Shown here: positions 35,234-46,603 of the stretch, piece after piece
Layout: the number at the start of each line of letters is the position of its first letter
How positions within the stretch are numbered: position 1 is the stretch's first letter
From: Capsicum annuum
Lineage: Eukaryota > Streptophyta > Magnoliopsida > Solanales > Solanaceae
DNA length: 64,000 bases
Assembly: GCF_002878395.1 (NCBI RefSeq)
Contig: NC_061119.1
Span: 41,319,285 to 41,383,284 of the forward strand
Reading direction: 5' to 3'
Made by a program: the position numbers and the translations under genes
The notes under the pieces: model-generated
Told to the model about the DNA's origin: nothing
What the model saw: the letters and a program-made list of their open reading frames with translations, nothing else
Database searches by the model: none

Positions 35234-35534
35234 ACTCCCTTTGTTTCATTACATATGTAATAGTTTGATTGAGCATGAAATTTAACAAAATAAAAAGAGA
35301 CTTTTGAATCTTATGATTTTTTTAATTTGTTTATTTTATTTTTAGATCTTGTGATTTTAAACTAAAAATATGTACAACATATCAAAAAATAAAAAAAATC
35401 TTTTGATATTAAAAAGAAAGATGAAAAAAAATTATGATCTTACATATGACATGTGAGATTTGGGATTCAAGAGTTACTTACTAAATTGAGAAAAAAATAT
35501 TTTTTTATTCAATAACCTAAAAAGAAAAATAAGT
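35234..35534. mobile_element. Stowaway-like MITE remnant
   Basis: It starts CTCCCTTTGTTTCATTACAT just right of the preceding MITE and continues with the GAGACTTTTGAATCTTATGAT pattern also seen at 16812. Its right end (aaaagaaaaataagtcatat) lacks a clear inverted repeat, so it is decayed or truncated. Confidence 0.5.
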
Positions 35535-36438
35535 CATATAATCTATGGGCCTTAGAAATATTGTTTGAACTTTTTATCCTTCATTAAAAAACTCTTCTTT
35601 AGACAAAATCATCTTTTTACTATTTACCTAATAGTATATAATTAGTTTTAGGAGTTCAAACCCAATTAAAATAGGACCCCCCCCCCCCCCCCTCCCTCTA
35701 GGACTAAGTATATGGTATTTTCTTTAAAAAAAAAATATATGAACTCTACTTTGTATTAAATTAAAGGAAAGCAAAAGTCTATCAAAAAACTAAAAAAAAG
35801 GGTTTAAAAAATCACTCTTATTTGTGTTAGTTTAGTCTATTTGGAATTTGTATTACTTTAATATTGATATAATTTATGAAAAAAGTAAAAATCTATCATA
35901 TTTATAAATTTCTTTATTGAAGAAAAAAGTTTTGAACTTCTATAAATTGAGAATTCTTTTAAAAAAATACAATAATATCTAATATGAACATATGGAACAA
36001 GATTTATTTATTTTTTTCTTAATTAATTCTTTATTATTTGATTTGAATTTTCATCTTTTTTTTTGTCGTCAAGATACATCAAAGAAATATATTTTTGTAA
36101 TATTTGATTTACTTAGATGCATTGATTTTGTATTTATTTTTTTTTCAATTTCGTAGGTATCTTGAAGATGAATGATGATTATGATGATGTAGACAATTAA
36201 TGATCAAAATTTTGAGCCATATAAAATATTATGACTATTCTTTCTTTCTAAGACCCCAATCGTAATTTAAGGGGTTGTCAATATATTTTACACCTACCTT
36301 ATTTGTATCTTAGATATTTACATCTACTATATATCTAATTATATAAAAAAAATTACCATTTAAATAAATATCGCATTTAGTGTAACATTTAAATTCATTA
36401 TTGTGAGGTACACTGCGAAGCGCATACACTTAAATTAG
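35535..36438 (+). mobile_element. Decayed non-autonomous Helitron
   Basis: The start (CTTAGAAATATTG, then CTTCATTAAAAAACTC) and the last 110 bp (AAATAAATATCGCATTTAGTG, hairpin CTGCGAAGCGCA, then TTAG) correspond to the cleaner Helitron at 55814-57144. The final CTAG has become TTAG, and the first bases differ. A run of 16 C lies at 35677-35692. No gene is present. Confidence 0.6.
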
Positions 36439-36635
36439 TTAATTAAAATAGTGGAAATATAAAGAAATAGTTTTCATTTTTAATAGGTTAAGGATGGAAA
36501 TCCTTACTTATACCTCATCAAGAATGAAAAGATATTACCACAAATAAGTAAATGTTTTTTTATTTTTTGGTAGATAAGATGAAAGCATTAATAATATAGC
36601 TGGCGCTGTTAGTTCAGGAGCTCAGTCTAGCTCCA

Positions 36636-36985
36636 TTATAAAAATTATTTGGCGAGGACTTGTACAATTTTGGTAAGAAGGAACTTTACGAGAGTAGCAC
36701 TTTCCTTCTATATCAGCCCATACATCATGAATTATAAAAGGAGGTGGGGTTATAAAAATTTTACAATTGTCAAAAAAGGTCGTCTTTGCTCCAGCCTTCG
36801 CCATGATGTCAGCTACTTTGTTTTGCTCTCTATAGCAATGGTGAACGACAGGTCTACCCAATCTTCTTATTAGAGAGCTACAATTATGAATAATTGGGTT
36901 ATAGAATAAATTTTCCTTTGCTAGCTAATTAACGACCTCTTTTGAATCAACACAAATCTCAACAGGGCACAAGTTGTGTCCCTCA
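36636..36985 (-). pseudogene. LINE-type RNase H domain fragment
   Basis: Minus-strand translation gives VDSKEVVN, a stop, LAKENLF, then IHNCSSLIRRLGRPVVHHCY and REQNKVADIMAKAG. This is the C-terminal half of the RNase H domain (RVT_3 type) found at the end of plant LINE polyproteins and in related genes; the aspartate in NKVAD is a conserved position. One in-frame TAG breaks it. The rest of the LINE is missing. Confidence 0.7.
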
Positions 36986-37106
36986 ACAAGTAAAAGGCCC
37001 TGAAGTAAATGCTTTAACATCACATCAAAATGGGAAAAGGTGTGTGATTTGTTATTGGGACAGAGTTGCATCAATCATGTCAATGAAAATGGGATTTGCA
37101 AACGTA

Positions 37107-37991
37107 CCTAGAACTAGGGGTGTACATAGGTCGGGTTGGTTCAGGTTTTTGGTTTTCTCAGTTTATTTACAATTATAATGTGTTTGAAGAAAAAAATTAA
37201 ATGTTTTCACTAATTAAAAAGATTAAAAAAAATAATGGTCATAGGGTAGTTTCAATAAAAATTAAGTTGGCAAATTACTAAGACGTCTAAACTATTATCA
37301 CTCAAAGTAATATTATGTGGATACCCAAGTAGTTCAATGTCTAACTCACTAGTCACAATAGCTTGTATGAAAGTTTCCTTCACATAAAATGTGAGCATAC
37401 AAAAGAACGAAGAATTAGAGACAACTTATTAAAAACTTAACTCCATAAAGTAATTAATTATAACATAATTCCATAAAAAAAATAAAGAGAAAGAAGAGAA
37501 ACAAACATAAATCACAACTTGACGAATGAGAAAAGTAAAATGAAAGTAAGATGAGGAAATAATGAGAACTCTCTGAAAACTTGGAAAGTAAAATATAAAA
37601 AGTGAAGCAATTAAAGAGTTTTAGGTTTTTTTTATTAATATTGAGCTTTGTATTAATTTGTTATTAATGGAAAAATACTATAAGTAAAGGCCCAAGAATA
37701 TATATATATATTTTGAATATAAAAAAATAATAAAAGTAATTAGAAAGTAGATTATAAGTAGTATTTTTTACGTATAAAAAATTAAAATTATATATGTATT
37801 ACGTCAGTTCGATTTGGGTTCGGTTTGATTTTATTTTTACTAATACCAAACCAAACCAAGTATGATCGGTTTTTTTTTTTGCCAACACTAAACCAATCAA
37901 ACCAAACCATAAGTCGGTTTTTCCTCGGTTTGGTTTGATTCATCGACTCGGTTTGACTTAACGGTTCGGTTTGTACACTCCTACTTAGAAC
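37107..37991. mobile_element. hAT-type non-autonomous element with 8-bp duplications
   Basis: The element (37115-37983) starts TAGGGGTGTACA and ends TGTACACTCCTA. It is flanked by cctagaac (37107-37114) and cttagaac (37984-37991), an 8-bp target duplication with one mismatch, typical of hAT elements. Its subterminal regions are rich in AACCAAACC and GGTTTGGTT words, and there is a TA microsatellite near 37700. The open frame at 37788-37994 is made of these words and is not a gene. Confidence 0.8.
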
Positions 37992-38084
37992 CATGAGATA
38001 CCTCTTTGTGGAAAAATCAGATGTTTTACAAATATTGAATAATAAAATAGTTAGGTCGATAATTTTTTCTTTTAATTTTACTAG

Positions 38085-38730
38085 ATTATTCTTAATTAAT
38101 TATTATATATTATTTAATTATATTAAAAAATTAATAATATTTATTAAAAAATATAAAATAGATATTTATTACATGTCTGCTTCAGCTGCTTCAACCGTAA
38201 TTTTACTATTTCATTCCTAATTAATTATTACAAGTCATTTAAATATTAAAAATTAATAATATTTAATAAAAAATATAAAATAAACAAAAAAATGATAAAG
38301 TAACTATTGATGTTTTAAATTAACTTGACATCGTATATGAGGCCCGTCTAAATTTTTTTCACAACTATTTTTTATAGTAATTTTGTTACATCACTTCTAA
38401 TAACTTATTTCCTAATTAATTATTATATGTCATTTACATATTAAAAAATTAATAATATTTAATAGAAAAGGTAAAATATACATTTATGACATGTCTGCTT
38501 CAACCGTAATTTTACTATTTCATCCCTAATTAATTATTATGAGTCATCTAAGTATTAAAAAATAATATTTAATAAAAAAGATAAAATAAAGAAAAATTAT
38601 AAATTAACAATTGATATTTTAAATTAACTTGATATCTTATATGAGAACCATTTTAAAAAAACTTCACGACTATTTTTATAGTGATTTTTTTGTGTCACTT
38701 CTAATAAGTTATTATGAGTTATTTAAGACA
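38085..38730. repeat. Tandem repeat, unit about 310-320 bp
   Basis: Blocks starting TAATTAATTATTA occur near 38092, 38219, 38413 and 38527. The phrase TGTCTGCTTCA...CCGTAATTTTACTATTTCAT occurs at about 38175 and 38495, and TTAAATTAACTTGA followed by ACTATTTTTATAGTGATTT at about 38315 and 38620. This gives two full units plus partial ones in the same orientation. It looks like a short satellite-like array or a duplicated AT-rich transposon. Confidence 0.65.
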
Positions 38731-39294
38731 TGTTTGTTTTGCGATTTCAATCGTAATATTTGATTGACTCTTGAAATTATATCAGTGTCACCTAAAGTGA
38801 AATAGAAGAAAAAGTATTATAAAGTACAATAATTAAAAATTTAAATTATTTTAAAAATATAATTGACTATCAGTACTACAAGAGTTTGGACAAGGCGAGT
38901 ATTATAAATTACAATGGCTAACAGCTTAAAATAGTAAATTACAATGTCAAAAAGCTAATATAAATTACAATAGCTAACAATTTAAAATATCTAAACGAAA
39001 TATTAAAAATATAATTAATCATTAAAATTTTATTTATATCACATAAATTAAAACTAAAAAATAACATATATTAGGTCCGTGCTAGCAGTAAGATCGCACA
39101 ATCCCAAAAGTAAAAAAGGAAATAAAAGGAATAAAAATTGAAGGGGGTGAATGAGAAGATGTTTAATTAGTTTATATTAAATTATACCATATTTTTAATT
39201 AATAAACTAATATTAGTTTATTAGTTTAGTAATATAACTGCATGTGAATATTCGTCTTCTATTTATCTAAGAAAATCCACTAATAGATGCCTGA
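38731..39294. other. AT-rich spacer, no gene
   Basis: The spacer contains short direct repeats (TAAATTACAATGGCTAACA and variants at about 38910-38980). A possible decayed hairpin (GTCCGTGCTAGCAGTAAGAT, about 39077) might be an old Helitron end, but no CTAG terminus is present. Confidence 0.4.
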
Positions 39295-39534
39295 TGTTAT
39301 AAAATAATAAAGAAAAAGAAGAAGCGTAGAGAGAGAATAGAGAGTAATTCTTATTTCTCTCGAGGGATGAGAGATCATATGATTAATAATACAATGAATA
39401 AAACCCCTTTATTTATAGGGAAAAATACTCCTAGTTTCTGACTAAAAGTCAGATACTTCAAATCCTGATAGATATCAACTAGATCTTATTAGATCTTGAT
39501 AGACATTCACTATAATGTAAATACATTTATAACA
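39295..39534 (-). repeat. Copia 3' LTR (left copy)
   Basis: It starts TGTTATAAAATAATAAAG and ends ACATTTATAACA in plus coordinates. It differs from the right copy at roughly ten positions and two small indels. Confidence 0.85.
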
Positions 39535-39729
39535 CTCTCCCTTGAATGTCTAGATAGATAATGTGCCTCGTTAAAACCTTACTAGAAAAAACTCAGTAGG
39601 AAAAAAAATCTAATGAAGGAAAAGAGTACACATCTCTAACAATACGCATATCGGCTGCCTCATTAAAAACCTTACAAGGAAAACTCAGTGAGACAAAACC
39701 TTGTAAGGAAAAAAAGAGTACAGCGCGTA

Positions 39730-40480
39730 TTAACTCCCCCTAATGAGAACATCCTTGAACCTTTGCATCCCGATCTTGTGTACCATCTTCTTAAAAGTTG
39801 TAATTGGAGAAGATTTGGTGAATAAATCAGCTACATTTTCACTTGAACGAATTTGTTGCACGTTGATATCACCATTCTTTTGTAGCTCATGTATGTAGAA
39901 AAGTTTTGATGAAGTGTGCTTCGTTCTATCTCCTTTTATGAATACTCCATTAAGATGTGTTATGCATGATGCATTATCTCTGTATAAAATTATGGGTAGA
40001 TTGTCATATTTCACACCATATTTTTCTTGAATGAGATGTATCATGGACCTCACCCATACATATTCTCGGCTTGCTTCATGAATAGTTATTATCTCAGCAT
40101 GATTCAATGAAGTGGCTACGATAGACTGTTTTGTATATATCCAAGATATTGCAGTACCACCACATATGAACACATAGCCTATTTGAGACCGAGCTTTATG
40201 TAGGTCAGATAAGTACCCAAAATCAGCATGACCAATAAGATCGGGATTGCAAACTTGCTAACAAATTAACTAAAAAAAAAGGCTATATCAGGCCTTGTAG
40301 TATTTGCAAGATACATTAGTGCATCAATTGCACTAAGATATGGTACTTCATAACCAAGGAGTTCCTCATTCTTTTCTTGAGGTTGGAATGGATCCTTATT
40401 CAATTTTTGCATGTTTCTTATTTAAGCAAATACTCTATTACTTTTGAAGACTCTCCAAGTGTTTCAATGATACTCAAATC
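39730..40480 (-). pseudogene. Copia reverse transcriptase end and RNase H
   Basis: The minus-strand open part (40173-39730) reads FICGGTAISWIYTKQSIVAT, then NHAEIITIHEASREYVWVRS, LYRDNASCITHLN, KHTSSKLFYIHELQ and NVADLFTKS. This is the copia RNase H domain with its conserved acidic residues and the terminal block seen in Retrofit-type elements. Upstream, interrupted by stops near 40260, comes YLSAIDALMYLANTTRPD, the end of reverse transcriptase. RNase H degrades the RNA of the RNA/DNA hybrid during replication. The upstream stops show that the whole pol is not functional. Confidence 0.85.
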
Positions 40481-42329
40481 ATCAAATTATATCTTATAAA
40501 GATAATAAAAAGTTTTCCAGAAACTTTATATGCTTCAGGCATTTTGAATCCTTTAGGGATTTTCATATGGATGTTTGTCAAGTAACAATATCCAACATGT
40601 CAAGTGTGACATCTTCAAGTGTCTGGACTGCAAATCAAATAAGTTTTAAGCTTACCAAAATGTATCCTTTCAGGTCACTTAATAAATATTTCTACATCAG
40701 CATGCTTAAATTAACGTAGAATTCAGATCCTCATAATTTTTTACAATATTGTGCCAATATTGTATCAAAGATATCATCGATGATTTCTTATTTTGTATCA
40801 GTTAAAAATGTGACATAATATTTTGAGATCTCATCACTTCATTATTTTCAGGTACCTAAACCTCTCATAAGGTTTCATGAAGTGTTATGTCGTAGGCTCT
40901 TTAAGAGCACATTGCCTTCTTATCATGATTATTTGCTCTTTATCCCTTTCAAAGATTATTTCATTTGAAATCGATTGGTCTATCATGCTTCACGCATGCA
41001 AAGACTTATCCTTTAAGGATACAAAATAGGAGCACTTGCAGCTAAATATGAGATGCTTTCGGCATTTGAATTGAATTATCTTTTGAATAAGGATCTGATG
41101 ATAATTCCTAACATGTTTCATAGCTGCTTATAATCTCCCCTTATGTTAGAAAATTTAACATATATCCTCTATCTTTTTTGACAAATCCATCTTTTTGCAT
41201 CATGATATATTTACTAATCGTATACCGCACATCAAAACTATTAGATGGACTAGTTGGTTCCTGAATTTAAACCAATTGAGAGGGAAGAAATAATCATAAT
41301 ATATTGGTTTAATGCATACAAGTGTTATTGTATGCAATATATCATATTTCATACCAATACATGAAACTTTGTTCTCATTAGTAATGGTTCAGCTACTTAT
41401 GGAAGGAATTCAATGCTAAACCATCATCATCATCAAGATGAATTATCTTGATTACACAATCTGAAAATTATGCTCAATTTATATTTAACAAGTAACTTTA
41501 TGAATGTCAAACGTAGGTTGACCATGAATGTACATGTGATCATCTTATTGATGCATCTTTTCAACATATTACATGATAGGTGAACGGGCCCTTATTCAGT
41601 TTTTATTCTTTTCAGATTTTGAGGGATCCAATCCCAAAATTAGTTGGTCCAACCAACTTATCATGAGAACAAGCAACATTAAAGTTCATGAAGAATTTTC
41701 TAATTCTTCAATATATGTTCAATATTCAATATGCACATCTTCGAGATGTCACAATCATTCATGTCAATTTATGAACTTTAATTCTAGTACGCTCCAAGTT
41801 TATCATGACATGTACTTTTTTCTTTAGTAAATTTCAGATTTACTATTACGTGAATAAATTTCAGATTTACTACTTTAGAAGTAGATTTCGAAATAACTCT
41901 TCTCAGTTATTCTGTCTCATTCCGGAGGTGAGTTGTGATACCATCACAATCAAGTGCACGTTTGCATTAATAAGCTTCTCATTCCTCAGGAATGGAATAT
42001 AATTGTGCCTTAAGCCTATCAAATTATGATAGCTTATAACCTCTTTTATGATATTGCTACTTCAAGAGCAAATCGAGGTGTGCATATAATGTAGAGAACT
42101 TTTTTCTAACATATCTTGTGATCATAATATGGTGTGAAAATATCACCACTTTTGATGATCATTATCATATTATCCCTTCACGCGTATATTCATGCATTCA
42201 CTTGTCTTTTTTCGGACATATTAAGCATTGCTACCACATTCAATTCAGGGAATGGAGCATATTCAACGAGACATGTTTCATGACTTTTCATGAAATACAC
42301 ATTATTTTGCCTTAGTCATCATAATATCG
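40481..42329 (-). other. Internal copia region without recognisable domains
   Basis: Integrase and most of reverse transcriptase should lie here, but no conserved motif can be read in any frame. A short direct repeat (AAATTTCAGATTTACTA) occurs at about 41828 and 41853. The region is either very decayed or foreign sequence. Confidence 0.4.
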
Positions 42330-42730
42330 TCAATATGGTGCATTGAGATTCAAACTCAACGTCTTATCCATGTAAAGGCGTCTTAGACATAAATCGATGG
42401 GACTTGAACCCAACATCTTATTTTCATAGTGTATCCATTCATATCTTGCTTTTGGGATGATGACCATCTTCAAGTGGTCAAATCTTTCTTTTAGGTTATT
42501 CCACAAAACAAGTGGATCCTTAGTAGTAAGGTATTCAATTTTCAGAATTTCGTCAAGATGATGATGCAAGAGAATCATAACCTTAGCACGATTTTATTAG
42601 ATGTTGTATTTTGTTTCTTTATGGCGTCTCCAAAACCCATAACATCTAAGTGGATTTCAACATCCAACACCCGTGAGAGATAGTTCTTGCTCGAGGCAAC
42701 GAACTCAGGTTTTGTAAAATTATTAGTCAT
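42330..42730 (-). pseudogene. Copia gag (UBN2 domain), frameshifted
   Basis: From an ATG at 42730 the minus strand reads MTNNFTKPEFVASSKNYLSR, then DVEIHLDVMGFGDAI. After a frameshift near 42595 it reads MILLHHHLDEILKIEYLTTK, then DPLVLWNNLKERFDHLK and ARYEWIHY. These are the N-terminal and UBN2 blocks of plant copia gag proteins. The gene then breaks off at about 42330, without the zinc-knuckle part. Confidence 0.8.
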
Positions 42731-43287
42731 ATGAAAAGAAATAAAATAAAATAATACCTAGTAAAATAAAGACTTACCTTTTAAAGGTCATATATGGATT
42801 ATGAAGACAGAACGATAACCTTTTTTTTTTTTCTTTCAATCAAAACTTTACCTTCAAAGATCATCTTAGAGAATGTAGATAATAATCCTCTAATGATAAG
42901 AATATGTCGATAAATTTCTGCTTGAAAAATTAATAAATGCATGTAGATGTTTTTCACAAAATTAGCAACGTCTCACAATTGTAATTAATACGTGACTACA
43001 TAACGATTCTACAACAATTAATCCAAATACTAGTATAATTTACACAACAAAACAAATCAAAAGTAGACCTTCCAATTCAATAAGTTAAACAATTTCCTAG
43101 ATCCTTACATAGCATTGTATTTATAATAGTACAGTTATGGACTCTAAACTACAAAATTACAAAGTCAAGATTCTTCAAATTAAATAACTCAAAAAGAAAT
43201 GTGCAGATCCTCGTCATGTACAAATTTTTCAATGTAGTAATCTTTTCTTCTAAAAGTAACCACCTTATGGGAGTTGGTATTAAAATC

Positions 43288-43383
43288 TTAGAGGCATAAT
43301 CGCAAATCTCTAATCTCCGATGAAAATAATATGTGTTAGAGGCATAATCGCAAATCTCTAATCTCCGATGAAAATAATATGTG
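43288..43383. repeat. Perfect 48-bp tandem duplication
   Basis: Two identical 48-bp units (43288-43335 and 43336-43383) begin TTAGAGGCATAATCGC. They lie in the leader of the copia element. The unit length is a multiple of three, so the minus-strand frame shows a 16-residue repeat, but this is not a recognised protein. Confidence 0.9.
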
Positions 43384-43784
43384 TTCATTATAAGCAACTC
43401 CATCCAATCTTAGGTTTCAACCAAAAAATAGTTTATATCACTAATATGCAATTTAGCAAACCTTTCTCCAAAGGCTTTTAGCAAATAATTTATACAAATT
43501 TATAAATTTGATTCTCAAAGGTCAAAATAATAGGGAGATGAGTAAATAGAAAAGAAACATGTAAACAGTAATACATATAGCTACTTTATCAGAATATGGA
43601 TGATTATCTTATATGCATATATTAATCTTTTCTTTTTCTGAATATGCTTGTAAGATCTTGTGATATCCTCTATATAATAAATATTACAAGAAACTTAACG
43701 GACCATAAAAAGAATAGATATTACCTGACATCTCTTGTTTTATCGTAGAATAAGTGCTCATGATAGAGTCTCGTGTTGATAACG

Positions 43785-44018
43785 TATTATAAAATAATAA
43801 AGAACAAAGAAGAAGAGTAGAGAGAATAGAGAGTAATTCTTATTTCTCTCGAGGGATGAGAGATCATATGATTAATAATACAATGAACAAAACCCCTTTA
43901 TTTATAGGGAAAAATACTCTTAGTTTCTTACTAAAAGTCAGATACTTTAAATCCTGATAAATATCAATTAGATCTAATCTTGATAGACATTCACTATAAT
44001 GTAAATACATTTATAACA
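43785..44018 (-). repeat. Copia 5' LTR (right copy)
   Basis: It starts TATTATAAAATAATAAAG in plus coordinates (TG changed to TA) and ends ACATTTATAACA. On the minus strand it is the upstream LTR, and the primer region lies immediately left of 43785. Confidence 0.85.
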
Positions 44019-44762
44019 GCTGAATTTATTTTCTGGTTTATTGTCGGGTATTTATAGTAAAATTCACCTAATCTAGATTCACACTACATAAAGCTATTTG
44101 GAGAAAAGACTTTCTATATCAAGGATATTCATACCTAGAGGTCAAAATCAAGACCTTAATTTTAAGAGTAAAGCAATACAACCTCATCTGTTGTACCTGT
44201 GTCCTTTGATGATATAGATGGTTAAATTTATTAACTACGCCTCCCAGTATTTTAGATAAAACGTGTTGCCTTGCGCCATCACCGCCTTTTAAAACACTAA
44301 TCCTGATGGGGCAACTTCCCACTTTGTGATAAGCAATGTTCTTGAAATTAAACTAGTTAGAATAATAAATGAGAAATAAAAGAAAGCATGAGAAATGTAA
44401 AACCAGAGAACTTGAAATTTGAATGTATGTATTATTGTAAAACCAGGTGTTGTATGATCGGTCCTTGTTTCACTTCTGACTGTCACCCTAATTAGAAGTG
44501 GCAATCATCCTAAGTATTACCAGTTCAATTTTACTTGACACATAAGCTAAAAATAAATATTTCGTTATACTTTTTTTTTTTTAGCAAATAAAGTGAATTC
44601 ATTAGTAGTGCTTTCCCATAGTAGCATTAGTAATAATAAACTACGTCAGGTAGTAATAGTCATATTTAGAATTCTAAAATATCATTACAAAAATCAGTTC
44701 AATAAAATATGTTTCTTATGCACCTTCGGGTATGGTAGAGTTGGTTTGAGGGAGACTTCTGT
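44019..44762. other. Unassigned spacer between copia and MITE
   Basis: No recognisable gene or repeat was seen. The short minus-strand open frames (44119-44322 and 44289-44504) have no family resemblance. Confidence 0.4.
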
Positions 44763-45538
44763 CTGTTTGGATGGTGGTTTCCTATGGTATGGTATAGTAT
44801 GTTTATCAAGGGAAGCATGTTTGTTTTGATTGTTTTCTAAAAGGTATGATATGGTATGGTATGGTATGGTATCTTTTCATGGTTGGGTAACCATGAAATT
44901 CCTCAATTTTTAGAACCACCAATTTGGTGGTATCCCATGGTTTTGTTATTTTTTTCCAACTATACCCTTATATAATATTATTTAATCTTATTTTATCCTT
45001 TACCCTATATTACTTCTAACCCTAATATATTTTTATTTTTACCGTGGATCTCAACCGTGATCTATCAAGGACCTGCAAGGTCGTCCTCAAGCTTGCTCTT
45101 TTCTGTCTTCTTTATCTTACTTTATTTTGAAATGGATAGCTTCCTCACTGATTTGAGCTTTTCTAAGATTGTTTTGAAACGGGAGTAAAGCTTAACTAAA
45201 TCTACCTAGTCTAACATAAAAAATTGTATTGTCTGTACAGATTGTGTATCCTACTTTACTATTCTCTGTACAAGACATGATTTACGATAAATTTGTAGAA
45301 AAAAATTATATTATTAATAATTATCAATAAATTTAAAATTTATAATAATTAGGGGTATTTTAATAAACTTACCCGTTACGATACCATACCATACCATCAA
45401 ACCAAACAAAAATTGTTATTAAACCGCAGTGAACGATACAATCTATCGAAATATTGTATTGTACTATACTATACAGTACCATACCATACCATACTGTACC
45501 ATACATTATAAAATCATGGCAAACCACCATCCAAACAG
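44763..45538. mobile_element. MITE (776 bp) with perfect 18-bp ends and GGTAT arrays
   Basis: The ends CTGTTTGGATGGTGGTTT and AAACCACCATCCAAACAG are perfect reverse complements. Just inside, the left arm carries a (GGTAT)n array (44842-44872) and the right arm its complement (ATACC)n at about 45380-45400 and 45478-45505, so the arms can pair further. There is no coding capacity and no clear target duplication. Confidence 0.75.
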
Positions 45539-45549
45539 AGTGAGCGGAG

Positions 45550-45755
45550 GTTGCGATATCTAACCCTAATGCCTTCTCAATCTAACTCATCGCACGGGGT
45601 TTACCTAGTGCGGTTTACATCTCCTGTGTGGTTTACGAGCGATTGCACAGGAGGAGTTTACCCAGTGCGCACAAAGTGCTCACCCGAAGGGTAGAGGCTT
45701 TGGCAGAGGTTGTAGCGGCTACGGGTTCTCCTGAGTTTCAAAAAAAAAAATGTTT
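45550..45755 (+). mobile_element. SINE-like element with A tail
   Basis: A GC-richer stretch (CGCACGGGGTTTACCTAGTG, CCCAGTGCGCAC, CCGAAGGGTAGAGG) ends GGGTTCTCCTGAGTTTC plus ten A. The pattern resembles non-TS Solanaceae SINEs. No pol III boxes were confirmed, so assignment to a family is tentative. Confidence 0.45.
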
Positions 45756-45793
45756 CTTATTAAAATTTTCGTAAGGAGTATTTTAAGTCAACA

Positions 45794-46603
45794 ACAACAA
45801 TAACATACCAAGTATATTTCCACAAAGTGAGGGATGGAGAGAATAAAGTATACGTTGTCCATACCACTACCTCAGATGAAGTAGAGAAGTTGTTTTCGAT
45901 AAACCCCCGACTCAAGACAGATAACAATATAAAAAAAAAAACATAAAAACAAACAACGAAAAAGATATCACACTGCTCCATAATAAAGGAAACAAGACAC
46001 CCACAATGTAATATTATAAACTAGCTATACGAAATCATAGCCATCACCAAAACATCACGAACAAGAAGTTACAAGAAAATACAGGCACAGATACAAACAG
46101 AGCACTCCTCCCTACTATTACGAACATACTCCTACCTACTACCCCTCTACCCTAATCGCGTCTCCACACTTTCCTATCAGGAATCATGTCCTCCATAATC
46201 TGTAACTTTCCCATGTCCTACATAATCACCTCCCTCCAATATTTCTTCGATCTACCTCTATCCCACCTACGACCATTCATAGCCAGCCTCTCACACCTCC
46301 GAAATGAAGCATATGTGTCCCTCTTCATCACAAGCCTGAACCAACGCAACCTCACTTCTCGCATCTTGTCCTTCACCAAAGTTACTCTCACCTTCTCCCG
46401 AATAGTTTCATTTCTAACCCTATTCCTCCTAGTAAGTCCACACATCCATCGCAACATCCTAATTCCCATCACCTTTAAATTTTGGATGTGGAAGTTCTTA
46501 ACTAACCAACACTTCGCTTCATACAACATAGTTGGTCGGACTGTCACTCTATAAAACTTACCTTTAAGCATAGGAAACACCTTCTTATCAAGTAATGAAT
46601 TCA
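45794..46603 (-). mobile_element. RTE-type LINE, 3' part, 5'-truncated
   Basis: The minus-strand open frame (46604-46218) reads [20 protein letters not shown], then [28 protein letters not shown] and [16 protein letters not shown]. This is the conserved C-terminal end of the reverse transcriptase of plant RTE-type LINEs; it is open over 128 codons. The 3' untranslated part ends in TTG repeats (CAACAACAACAATAA on the plus strand at 45794) and contains the segment shared with TS SINEs, which are mobilised by such LINEs. The usual LINE 5' truncation lies at about 46603. Confidence 0.8.

Larger units (their letters stand above)
39295..44018 (-). mobile_element. Ty1/copia element with both LTRs, Retrofit/Ale-like, internally degenerate
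   Basis: It has two LTRs (240 and 234 bp), a primer region reading TTATCAACACGAGACTC on the minus strand just inside the right LTR, gag remains (42330-42730) and an RNase H end (39730-40180) next to the left LTR. The flanks cctga and gctga share four bases, a likely target duplication with one change. Between RNase H and gag only the last part of reverse transcriptase is recognisable, so much of pol is decayed or replaced. The leader between LTR and gag is about 1 kb, long for this lineage. Confidence 0.8.

Noticed and set aside
37788..37994. A minus-strand open frame rich in QTEP/NQTKP
   Set aside because: It consists of the AACCAAACC words at the right end of the hAT-type element.
39070..39095. 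Helitron 3' end at GTCCGTGCTAGCAGTAAGAT
   Set aside because: The hairpin is poor and no CTRR terminus follows at the right distance.
43288..43383. Possible CRISPR-like repeat (48-bp units) and also 15305-15385 (29-bp spacing)
   Set aside because: The units are adjacent with no unique spacers or contain palindromes in tandem, and the DNA is a plant nuclear genome with no cas genes.
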